Origin: Betaproteobacteria bacterium
GTDB taxonomy: Bacteria > Pseudomonadota > Gammaproteobacteria > Burkholderiales > Burkholderiaceae
Length of the DNA: 18,500 nt
Direction of reading: 5' to 3'
Assembly: GCA_009783065.1 (NCBI GenBank)
Contig: WRHV01000017.1
Span: 1 to 18,500 of the forward strand
The position numbers and the translations under genes are program-made. Below the pieces are notes generated by a model. That model ran no database searches. It had not been told where the DNA came from and saw only the letters and a list, made by a program, of their open reading frames with translations. This document shows positions 1 through 6,568 of this stretch, in pieces; positions within the stretch are counted from its first letter, which is position 1, and every line of letters starts with the position of its first letter.

Positions 1-1
1 C

Positions 2-172
2 GGTTTGGGAATGATCGGAATGGAAGCGTCCTGCATCAATGCTGTTCGCAAGGTTTGCCATTCCGGTTTTTTATTTCAGGTTCATGCGCAATGCCTGTTA
101 ACGATAACAGTTATGCATTATCTGCTTAATAACCGGCTATCCCTGTGCGGGATTGGTTTATGGATCAAATAA
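2..172 (+). other. Open reading frame entering from the left edge (doubtful)
   Basis: A frame open from the left edge runs 57 codons to a TAA at 170-172. A second frame (from base 1) runs to a TAA at 127-129 and ends in NDNSYALSA. Either could be the 3' end of a gene outside the window. Neither shows a recognisable motif and open frames of this length arise by chance, so this is a note rather than a gene call. Bases 173-371 hold no convincing gene; a GTG-started frame at 145-348 has no ribosome binding site. Confidence 0.15.
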
Positions 173-371
173 TCTGGTTTCGCGGCATTAATCTCCCCGG
201 TCCGGCTTATGCCCCATATTCCCAAACCAAGCTGCCATGCGGCTTGCAGACGGATGGTGACAGAGATTGGACAAACATTCTTTGGGGCTTGCAAACTGAT
301 GTATTTTGGTATAGCGCAGATTTAATCTGCCGCCGTCTGGATGATTAACCAAAATACTCCTAGGAGAAATT

Positions 372-650
372 ATGAGTAATACAACTATGTGGGGGCCGAA
401 GGAAGATGACGACTATCTTGCTACGTCCGCCCAACGCGCCATGTTTGATATGCGCGAACAATGGGGAAATGACAATGATCCCCATCCTGTGACCCAATTC
501 TTTCAAAAAACGGCGGGAATATTGCCTCAGGTATTTTCAAGGCCAGAACCACTCACGGAACCAATGGGAACAATACAATATGCCGCTCCCAAAACAACGC
601 TTACCCAAAAGATAAATCAGCAAGAATTCATATCAAATACCGATAAATAG
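372..650 (+). CDS. Hypothetical protein, 92 aa
   Basis: The family is not recognised. The ATG follows AGGAGAAA with normal spacing, which makes this a credible start. The protein is hydrophilic, with an acidic N-terminal patch (KEDDDY at residues 10-15) and a C-terminal half rich in proline, threonine and glutamine. There is no signal peptide, membrane segment or cysteine motif. The stop is 12 bases before the next gene on the same strand, so the two are probably co-transcribed and may work together; the composition would suit a small partner or chaperone-like protein, but nothing proves it. Existence is fairly sure, function unknown. Confidence 0.6.
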   Translation: MSNTTMWGPKEDDDYLATSAQRAMFDMREQWGNDNDPHPVTQFFQKTAGILPQVFSRPEPLTEPMGTIQYAAPKTTLTQKINQQEFISNTDK

Positions 651-662
651 GGCAGCGCATTC

Positions 663-1769
663 ATGCAGGCGCTGGATTCTGCCGGAGCAGGTTCGCATAA
701 TTCGGGTTTGATGGATTATGGCTTAACCGGCAAGACGGCAAAGTCTCAATTGCAGCCAGTGCCTTTTAAGGCGAAACAACAGCAGGCGGCGGCCCAAACA
801 TGGCCTAAACAGGGCGATTTGGCCATGCGGCAGGCCATTGATTCTTTAGCAACCGCAAACCTGTGCAACGAGGCGTTTTCTTTCACGCCGGACTTTCTCA
901 GGGAAAGCGTCGGCGGGTATCTTAAACATGGCCGCGCGGATATGCTGGAAGCAAGTAATCAGGCCGAGGCAAACTTCACTGCAAATATCCTGTCCCAAAC
1001 AGGACGGGCGATGGTTGAACATGGAACGGACAAGGCCGCGCATGACAGCCATACGCCTTATCAATTACGCTTCCAGGATGAAATGAAGGATTATCAAAAC
1101 CTGCTCAACAACGCGATGCAACCTGGCGGGCAGGCCGTGCATGACTGGAATATGGAACCTGTAAGAGATTTCGATAGAAAAGGCGAGCTGGCCCTGCAAG
1201 GCAGCAGAAACCTCTTCAATCAATTAAAATCCAACACTGCCAAAGGGGCATTTGCGATAAATGAGGCTTTGTCAGAAGCGCATGATAAGGCAAAAAACAG
1301 ATCGGTATTGGCCGGTTTGGTATTGAAAAATCATGACGCAAGAAAGGAGAGCGAAAAGGCGTTGATCAAGCCAAAAGACATCTATGACGAGCGGCCGGAA
1401 GTGATGGTTCAAAACGCCTTTGACTACTGGCAGCAAAACGCGATAAGCACTCACCTTGTTAAAATTCTGTATACCCGCGCCATGCGGGGCACAAACAGCG
1501 TTACCAGCTATATGGTTGACATTGCTGATGAAACCATATTATCAATGGCAAGACAAGTGAAGCAAACCGGCGATTACGAATTATTGCAGGCGCTTCAGGA
1601 CGGCATTGAAAAAGGCGCGCCCGGAACAGATCAGTTGCTTGTCGATATGATGTCCAACATGCTTGGGCCGAATGCCGGCACAGCCTTTCTTGTCGCCTGG
1701 CACTTCCTGACGGAATTTGAAAAAAGAGCCATTATGCAAGGGCTAAAGGAGCGGCAAAGTCAGAGGTGA
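663..1769 (+). CDS. Hypothetical protein, 368 aa, largely helical
   Basis: No known family is recognised. The protein has no signal peptide and no transmembrane segment. Residues 1-55 are low in hydrophobic residues and rich in Gln and Ala (a run KQQQAAAQ near residue 39). The rest reads as soluble alpha-helical sequence with many charged residues and a small-residue, more hydrophobic stretch near the C-terminus (MLGPNAGTAFLVAWHFL, about residues 333-349). The ATG at 663 has only a weak AGGG upstream, so translation may be coupled to the gene ending 12 bases before. An intrinsic terminator follows, closing a two-gene unit. A structural, secreted-substrate or effector role is possible, but no secretion signal is visible. 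Confidence 0.7.
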   Translation: MQALDSAGAGSHNSGLMDYGLTGKTAKSQLQPVPFKAKQQQAAAQTWPKQGDLAMRQAIDSLATANLCNEAFSFTPDFLRESVGGYLKHGRADMLEASNQAEANFTANILSQTGRAMVEHGTDKAAHDSHTPYQLRFQDEMKDYQNLLNNAMQPGGQAVHDWNMEPVRDFDRKGELALQGSRNLFNQLKSNTAKGAFAINEALSEAHDKAKNRSVLAGLVLKNHDARKESEKALIKPKDIYDERPEVMVQNAFDYWQQNAISTHLVKILYTRAMRGTNSVTSYMVDIADETILSMARQVKQTGDYELLQALQDGIEKGAPGTDQLLVDMMSNMLGPNAGTAFLVAWHFLTEFEKRAIMQGLKERQSQR

Positions 1770-1796
1770 CAAAAGCCGCCTGTGGTATTTGCACAG

Positions 1797-1827
1797 GGGA
1801 AGGCAAAACTTCATGCCTTCCCTTTTT
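1797..1827 (+). terminator. Rho-independent terminator after the two-gene unit
   Basis: An 8-bp perfect stem (GGGAAGGC at 1797-1804 with GCCTTCCC at 1815-1822) encloses a 10-base loop and is followed directly by five T. A second small hairpin (CCTGTG 1779-1784 with CACAGG 1792-1797) sits just upstream and shares one base with it. Confidence 0.85.
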
Positions 1828-1901
1828 AGGCTAATCCTGAACACAATCACGCCTGAGTCCGTTATGATAACGGCATCCCAAACCAGCCAAAAGGATTTGC
1901 C

Positions 1902-2747
1902 GTGAAAGCCAAACGCCTTTTTTCCATCCTGTTTTTCATCGCCGCCAGTGTGGGAATGCAAGCCTTTGCCGGCGACAAGGAAGACGCGCTCCAATTACTC
2001 AAGAATAAGCAACCGAAAAAAGCCTTTGTTCTCATGAAAAAAGCGGCGGAAGCAGGGGAGGCGGAAGCGCAAGCCTATTTGAGCATCATGTATCAAACGG
2101 GAAAAGGCGTCAAACAGGATCACGCCGCTGCGATGAAGTGGATGAGAACGGCGGCAGATCAAGGCCATCTTATAGCAATCCACGATGTCGGCGTTTTTTA
2201 TGAGCAGGGAATTGGGGTAAAACAGGATTTCACGGAAGCCTTAAAATGGTACAAAAAAGCGGCTGAAAAAGGCGATCCCGATGCGGAAGACCGCGTGGGC
2301 GCGTATTACCGGTTTGGCCTGGGCGGGCTTAAGCAAGACTATGCCGAATCCTTCAAATGGTTTATGAAGGCTGCCGAAAAAGGCAATGCCAAAGCCCAGT
2401 TTCATGTGGGGGTTTCATTTGATGCCGGTCAGGGCGTCCAAAAGGACAACAGGGCAGCGGTATACTGGTATGCCAAAGCCGCGATGCAAAATCACCCCGA
2501 TGCATTGAATAGTGTTGGACTCATGTTGCTGGAAGGGGTTGGCACGGAAAAAATGCCCAAAGAGGGGCTGGAGCTGATAGAGGACGCGGCCAATCTTGGC
2601 GTCGCCGAGGCCCAATGCAACATGGGCATTGAATACGAAAGCGGCCGATATCTGAAAGCCGACAAAGCCAAAGCCAGGGAATGGTACGAAAAAGCGGCTG
2701 CCCAAGGGAATCAGGAGGCGAAACAAAGATTGAAAGATCTAAAATAA
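1902..2747 (+). CDS. Secreted Sel1-repeat (SLR) protein, 281 aa
   Basis: The start is a GTG preceded by AAAAGGA. Residues 1-23 form a Sec signal peptide (basic MKAKR, hydrophobic core, AFA cleavage motif), so the mature protein is probably periplasmic. From about residue 48 to the end there are six to seven Sel1-like repeats of roughly 36 residues, with the typical pattern of A-A-A and G followed by V-K-Q-D (GKGVKQD, GIGVKQD, GGLKQD, GQGVQKD) and W-Y/M-KKAAEKG. Sel1 proteins form superhelical solenoids that bind other proteins; in different bacteria they serve in envelope homeostasis, host interaction or signalling. The gene is monocistronic, after a terminator. The specific partner cannot be read from the sequence. 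Confidence 0.9.
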   Translation: MKAKRLFSILFFIAASVGMQAFAGDKEDALQLLKNKQPKKAFVLMKKAAEAGEAEAQAYLSIMYQTGKGVKQDHAAAMKWMRTAADQGHLIAIHDVGVFYEQGIGVKQDFTEALKWYKKAAEKGDPDAEDRVGAYYRFGLGGLKQDYAESFKWFMKAAEKGNAKAQFHVGVSFDAGQGVQKDNRAAVYWYAKAAMQNHPDALNSVGLMLLEGVGTEKMPKEGLELIEDAANLGVAEAQCNMGIEYESGRYLKADKAKAREWYEKAAAQGNQEAKQRLKDLK

Positions 2748-3008
2748 AGTCACTTGTTTTATTGAAATTAGTTATTTAATTGGCTATTTGCAAAAATCGG
2801 TTGAAAAAACTCGTTTATGCATTACTACTTTGGGCTTGCAATGTGCCAAGACTGTTTAAATACTCACTTTAAGACTTTTGGGTACGCTTCATAAAAATAG
2901 ACATGCATGAGTGATGTTCACAATCCATATACTAGCATTATCCCGATTCCTGAATTATTCCGATTTTCGCCAAGCTAAGGCTGGGGATACCAGTACGATC
3001 AGGAGCAT
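2748..3008. other. Intergenic region, no gene seen
   Basis: About 260 bases, AT-rich relative to the flanking genes. There is a weak stem (AATAAA with TTTATT) just after the Sel1 stop that could act in termination. AGGAG at 3001-3005 is the ribosome binding site of the next gene. I see no RNA gene or convincing repeat here. Confidence 0.4.
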
Positions 3009-3872
3009 TTGGCTTTTTCACTAAAAAATTATCGGCAAGCTATCTTGGACTCTGAAGCAGAAGGTGGCGGGCAAGAGAATATAAAAGTCAGACACGACGA
3101 GCAACTTATTGATAGGTTTGGTGTAAGCCGCCAGTTTGATGTGCTGTGGGAATATGAACAAGCGGGGATACGGCATAAAACGATAATTGAGTGTAAGGAC
3201 TATAGCTCTTCTGTATCAATAGATAAAGTTGACGCATTATGCGGAAAGTTGGTTGATTTTCCCGGCGTAAGAGGCATTATAGCAACGACAAAAGGCTATC
3301 AATCCGGCGCAAAAGAAAAAGCAAAAAATAATAACATTGAACTTTTATGTATCAGAGAACAAAATGATTCCGACTGGCAGACCTCGGAAGGTGAGCCTTT
3401 GATTAGAGGAATACACCTTAACATTACTCTAGATATGCCAATCAGGATATTAGAGTTCGTTCCAGTTGTTGATGGAGCATGGATAGAAGAAAACACAAAT
3501 CTTAATACCACAGAGCCTGTATCTGTCGGGGCTTTAACCAATCAGATATTTATTGACGACAAAGAAGCAAACGAAAGGTATTCGCTCCACGACTTGTCGC
3601 AAAAAATAAAAATCCCGGAAGGAGTTTCAGAAGAGGAGCCATTTGAAGTTATAAAAAAGTTTCCCAATGCTTTTCTTGAATGTCCCAATATGAGATTAAA
3701 ACTGATTGGGTATAAAATGAAGTGCGTAAAACCTGAAACGATAGAGGAAAAATCTGAAATTGATTTTTCCCGTATGCTAATAGGAGTGGTTGAATATCTT
3801 AATCAAAACAAGAAAAAAATGATTATGGATAACGGTGTGGTTAAAGATATAGATTTAGAGGTTAAAAAATAA
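3009..3872 (+). CDS. Mrr-like restriction endonuclease domain protein, 287 aa
   Basis: Residues about 25-115 carry the PD-(D/E)xK nuclease pattern of the Mrr/type IV restriction family (PF04471-like): RQFDVLWEY with the metal-binding Asp at 44, then TIIECKDYSSSV with Glu61-x-Lys63, then a hydrophobic strand VRGIIATTKGYQSGAKEKAKNNNIELL. This suggests cleavage of DNA, possibly modified or foreign. The remaining 170 residues are not recognised and may be a target-sensing domain. The start is probably TTG at 3009, with AGGAG only 3 bases upstream; no in-frame ATG lies nearby, and the nuclease core begins about 30 residues in. It stands alone, with no methylase or helicase next to it, which fits a type IV-like enzyme or a solitary defence gene. 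Base use is more AT-rich than in its neighbours, which hints at transfer. Confidence 0.75.
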   Translation: MAFSLKNYRQAILDSEAEGGGQENIKVRHDEQLIDRFGVSRQFDVLWEYEQAGIRHKTIIECKDYSSSVSIDKVDALCGKLVDFPGVRGIIATTKGYQSGAKEKAKNNNIELLCIREQNDSDWQTSEGEPLIRGIHLNITLDMPIRILEFVPVVDGAWIEENTNLNTTEPVSVGALTNQIFIDDKEANERYSLHDLSQKIKIPEGVSEEEPFEVIKKFPNAFLECPNMRLKLIGYKMKCVKPETIEEKSEIDFSRMLIGVVEYLNQNKKKMIMDNGVVKDIDLEVKK

Positions 3873-4271
3873 ACGAAAATACAGAACGCTTGAATAACGC
3901 CATGTCCTTGCACAAGCTGTAGACGGAAGCGGTGGAAACATGGAATTGCATCCAGAAATCTGAATCGCCGCATAATGGGTCTGTAGGTTCTCGTGATTGT
4001 GGTGGATGCTGAGGCAATGAACATACGAAACGGGTAATTTACAAAAGGCAATAAAGGTACAAGCATTTCAAGTATTAAAAGTGCAAAAGCGTGCGTAAAG
4101 CGTGTGCAAAAATCCTTTTATAGATAGTCGCAAAAGAAAGTAATCATACTCATCACAGAGTACGCTAACTCAAGAACAAATCAAAAAAGCTATTTACAAA
4201 ATGTGATTGAAAATCTCTACTAAGAACATTTCAAAAATATATGAATCCCATTTAATTTAAAAACCCGGCAT
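3873..4271. other. Gene-poor stretch, no feature supported
   Basis: Some 400 bases without a credible reading frame. The plus strand is interrupted by stops in all frames, and the 87-codon minus-strand frame at 3803-4066 overlaps the end of the nuclease gene and looks like chance. The GC content falls toward 4140-4270. The lack of coding signal could mean a decayed gene, but I recognise no remnant. Confidence 0.4.
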
Positions 4272-4424
4272 ATGAAATGGATTACGCTCTCTCAACTGGA
4301 AATAGGGGCAAATGCCATCCCTGCGCAAACCAATTTTCCAGGGAAGGGTAAAACCTTGGTGAGGTTGCCGGTTTGTGCGGATTTTGGACATGTTGATCTG
4401 TTATTGTTTACGTTGTGCGTTTGA
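4272..4424 (+). CDS. Possible small upstream ORF, 50 aa
   Basis: A frame of 50 codons starts at ATG 4272 and stops at 4422-4424, overlapping the GTG start (4415) of the next gene by 10 bases in another frame. Its product (starting MKWITLSQLEIGANA, ending DLLLFTLCV) looks protein-like rather than random, with no obvious function. It could be a leader ORF coupling translation to the gene downstream, or the former N-terminal part of that gene separated by a frameshift. There is no clear Shine-Dalgarno sequence, so existence is uncertain. Confidence 0.3.
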   Translation: MKWITLSQLEIGANAIPAQTNFPGKGKTLVRLPVCADFGHVDLLLFTLCV

Positions 4425-5407
4425 TAACCTGCGATGATTTCGATATGAATACGTCAACTGGAAAAACTTTATCTGAATTTTCGGTACATTTGCGCTCCTG
4501 GGGGGCGATGGCGCTGCCGGCAAGCCAGCTCAGGGTGAATATGGATTTTGGGGAGAAAATGAATCGAGTCTTGTCAGATTCCCATATCTATGTGTTGTGC
4601 AAAAGACCGGTATTTTCGTTTGATCCCGATACTTTCTTATGGTCACAAAATCGGGTGACTTGCGATCTGGTGTGCAAGGTAAAGGGAGTCTCGACGTCCA
4701 TTCATTTCGAATTTGATTTGCCGCTGAAAGAGAATGAGGCAATGGTTGCGCTTGCGCCTTCGCCGCATCGGGAAATACGGGTACTGGATGAAAAAGGCGA
4801 GTGCGTTCGCATTCTGACCGCGATGGGCCTTTCCCAGCATCCTGCTATCCTGAGGAAAGACCCTTTTCCCAACGATCTGGAAGTGCTGTATGTCGGCAAT
4901 GTATTCGAGGAAGGAAAAACATCGGTTTTTGAACGGATTTGCCGAAATGAGCCGTTGCAAAACCTCGTGGTCGCCATGCAGCAGGCGTTGCCGGATGATG
5001 AAATTATCATTTACGTGTTTGAATATCTGCCTTATGAACTGCTCGCCTTGTTCGGCCGTCTACAGCACCAGAGTAAAGAGGAGGGGCCGGGTGAGACCCG
5101 TTTTGTTTCGATTAAGGATCATCCTTTGACGGAACATCAGAAAATCTGTCTTGCACAGGGCGGACTGATTTATTATTTCCGGCCGGATTGGCAGGAGCCA
5201 GGCGGGAAAATGATGCCGGATGCCGGCCAGGCTGTTTTTCAGGCATGTGAAAAGCTGGATATGGCGGGCCTGGTCGTGGAAATTTCAACCGTACGCAGCC
5301 ATTTCAGGCTGTATTCCGCAAGCTCCGCTCTTTTGCCTCATCACATGACCATGATCAATTTGTCCGATTCCGATAGTCGGGCGGCTTTTTTTTCAATGAA
5401 AATATAA
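4415..5407 (+). CDS. Hypothetical protein, 330 aa
   Basis: Not securely recognised. The protein is soluble and mixed alpha/beta. A stretch at about residues 150-205 (LEVLYVGNVFEEGKTSVFER, then ICRNEPLQNLV and IIIYVFEYLPYELL) recalls uncharacterised proteins with an LYVG...R...LQ..L pattern, remotely like GIY-YIG endonuclease cores; this is a weak resemblance only. The start is doubtful: GTG 4415 and the in-frame ATG 4445 both lack a good ribosome binding site, and the frame is open back to 4397. The last 15 codons overlap a terminator-like hairpin with eight T. No operon partner is evident apart from the small frame overlapping its start. Confidence 0.65.
   Translation: MRLITCDDFDMNTSTGKTLSEFSVHLRSWGAMALPASQLRVNMDFGEKMNRVLSDSHIYVLCKRPVFSFDPDTFLWSQNRVTCDLVCKVKGVSTSIHFEFDLPLKENEAMVALAPSPHREIRVLDEKGECVRILTAMGLSQHPAILRKDPFPNDLEVLYVGNVFEEGKTSVFERICRNEPLQNLVVAMQQALPDDEIIIYVFEYLPYELLALFGRLQHQSKEEGPGETRFVSIKDHPLTEHQKICLAQGGLIYYFRPDWQEPGGKMMPDAGQAVFQACEKLDMAGLVVEISTVRSHFRLYSASSALLPHHMTMINLSDSDSRAAFFSMKI
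5362..5393 (+). terminator. Intrinsic terminator-like structure within the 3' end of the 330-aa gene
   Basis: GTCCGA at 5362-5367 pairs with TCGGGC at 5377-5382 (one G-T pair) around a 9-base loop. GGC and a run of eight T (5386-5393) follow. The structure lies inside the final codons of the gene, whose stop is at 5405-5407. Confidence 0.5.
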
Positions 5408-5559
5408 TCCGCTGACAGAATTTTGGTTGGATTTGATGGCAGTACCCTGAGGCGGCTCTGCTGCTTTTTTGCAGGTGTAACGGCGGCTGAGGAAAGGGCA
5501 GGATATTATTTCCAACCGTGTTCATGCCGGTTTGTGGCTACGGCATGTATGCAAACCGG

Positions 5560-5856
5560 TCAGTGCAGCGTGTTACTGAGTTCGGATACCATCAATGCTT
5601 GTTCCAGCGGAAGATTCGATGTGACAAGATCACGGTCTTTTTCTGATATTTTCAGCAGGGCATTCCCGATCTTTATTGTCAGCTCGTAATCAGGCTTATT
5701 TTTGTCCGCGTTATTAAGGCACAATTGAATATCATTGTTTTCAAGATTGCCGTTTTCGACGACGATGTGTAACTGACCTCCGTCAGGGCATATCTTGTAC
5801 AGGTCGGAAATATCGTCACGAATGCCTTGCCAGAGTTCTTTTTTGTGATTTTCCAT
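5560..5856 (-). CDS. Hypothetical protein, 98 aa
   Basis: A small soluble acidic protein (MENHKKELWQGIRDDISDLYKICPDG at the N-terminus) with no recognised domain. The minus-strand ATG (5854-5856) has GAGG four bases upstream. The pattern of alternating strands (QLHIVVENG, IQLCLNN, YELTIKIGNALLKI) looks like a real folded protein of strands and one or two helices. It is the only convincing gene between the 330-aa gene and the lipoprotein remnant, and is transcribed against both. Function unknown. Bases 5408-5559 hold no other supported feature. Confidence 0.55.
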   Translation of the reverse strand: MENHKKELWQGIRDDISDLYKICPDGGQLHIVVENGNLENNDIQLCLNNADKNKPDYELTIKIGNALLKISEKDRDLVTSNLPLEQALMVSELSNTLH

Positions 5857-6004
5857 ATGGCCTCAAAAAAAAGCTATATTATGCCGTCAAAACGGGCATA
5901 TCCATAAGCTTTTGTTCCGTTAATGGTGGACAAGGGCCTGGTTGGTTGGGTTACAATTTCCATCCGTTTTGCCGGTTTTTTGCTCTGCGCCTTAAGGAGG
6001 TGCC

Positions 6005-6374
6005 ATGACTTCTGTACCATGTCTCCTTGATTTTCGGGTTGTTGCCGGATATTTCCTGGTGTGTATGACGTTTTTGCTGTCCGGTTGCGGCGGGTCGGCT
6101 CAGCAACCGGGTTCGCAGGATGCACAGCCGCCTGACGGCACGCTGCGGTTTTCGGCAACGCTGTCTTATGAGGACCGGCAGATGATGCGGCGTCATCTGG
6201 TGCGAGGGTTACATGACGGGATTATTGCCACGGCTGAGATGCAGGCGAGGATTGACTGTAGTCATAGCTATGGTTGCCCACAATCAGATGGCAAAAGCGG
6301 TGCTCACAGGGCAGGATGCGGATATGCTGAACAATTATCTGGCAGGACGGAGGTTCATGCTGATTACGTCTTGA
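6005..6374 (+). pseudogene. Small lipoprotein gene, apparently frameshifted
   Basis: The start ATG 6005 follows a full-strength AAGGAGGT (5994-6001). Residues 1-28 are a lipoprotein signal peptide ending in the lipobox LLSGC (Cys28). The reading frame makes sense through LSYEDRQMMRRHLVRGLHDG and IIATAEMQA, to about base 6250. After this the same frame turns into Cys-, Ser- and Gly-rich text (HSYGCPQSDGKSGAHRAG) running to a stop at 6442. The +1 frame instead continues sensibly (LTVVIAMVAHNQMAKAV, then DADMLNNYLAGRR) to a TGA at 6372-6374, giving a protein of about 122 residues. A one-base insertion or two-base deletion near 6240-6260 explains this. The corrected end also lies before the tracrRNA terminator, whereas the uninterrupted frame overlaps it. 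Function unknown; a sequencing error would equally explain the shift. Confidence 0.6.
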
Positions 6375-6404
6375 GTTGCCTGGAGATAAAGAGTATCTTT
6401 TCAG

Positions 6405-6493
6405 AAAAACAAAAGACCGCATATAGCGGCCTTTTCATCTGATGCATTTTTCAGCTTGTTAGCGTCCAAAGCTCATATCCCAATCAACTGGTT
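6405..6493 (-). ncRNA. tracrRNA of the type II-C CRISPR system
   Basis: The RNA that pairs with crRNA repeats and loads them into Cas9. On the minus strand, bases 6485-6470 read GATTGGGATATGAGCT, an exact complement of 16 bases of the crRNA repeat. With small bulges and mismatches, pairing extends at both sides: ACCA near the tracrRNA 5' end with UGGU of the repeat, and UUGG, CG and finally AAC (6460-6458) with the repeat's 5' GUU. The anti-repeat is thus about 6494-6458. After it come a short hairpin (CTGA/TCAG, 6454-6439) and an intrinsic terminator at 6435-6411 with a T-rich tail. A promoter at 6528-6500 predicts a start near 6493, so the RNA is about 85-90 nt. Its orientation is opposite to cas9. 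Ends are inferred from sequence only. Confidence 0.85.
6411..6435 (-). terminator. tracrRNA terminator, usable in both directions
   Basis: On the minus strand AAAAGGCCGC and GCGGTCTTTT pair (one G-T) around the loop TATAT, followed by TTTTGTTTTT. Read on the plus strand the same hairpin ends in four T, so it could also stop transcription coming from the lipoprotein remnant. Confidence 0.8.
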
Positions 6494-6499
6494 CTTTGT

Positions 6500-6528
6500 A
6501 TCTTATGCGGATTTATCTTAAAGGTCAA
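6500..6528 (-). promoter_or_regulatory. Promoter of the tracrRNA
   Basis: On the minus strand a -35 element TTGACC (6528-6523) and a -10 element TAAGAT (6505-6500) are separated by exactly 17 bases. The expected start, about 7 bases on, is A6493, immediately before the anti-repeat. The promoter points away from cas9, whose start codon lies 41 bases beyond the -35. Confidence 0.75.
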
Positions 6529-6568
6529 TCATGCGTAAAAAGAAAAACAAAAGGAAAGGTAAAAAAAG

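Noticed and set aside
145..348. 67-codon frame before the first gene
   Set aside because: GTG start without ribosome binding site, no protein-like pattern, overlapped by another open frame from the left edge.
5423..5689. 88-codon plus-strand frame opposite the small minus-strand gene
   Set aside because: Cys/Phe/Ser-rich chance product, no ribosome binding site, antisense to a better candidate.
6005..6442. Uninterrupted 145-residue lipoprotein
   Set aside because: The second half has biased, non-protein-like composition and would overlap the tracrRNA terminator; the +1 frame is better.
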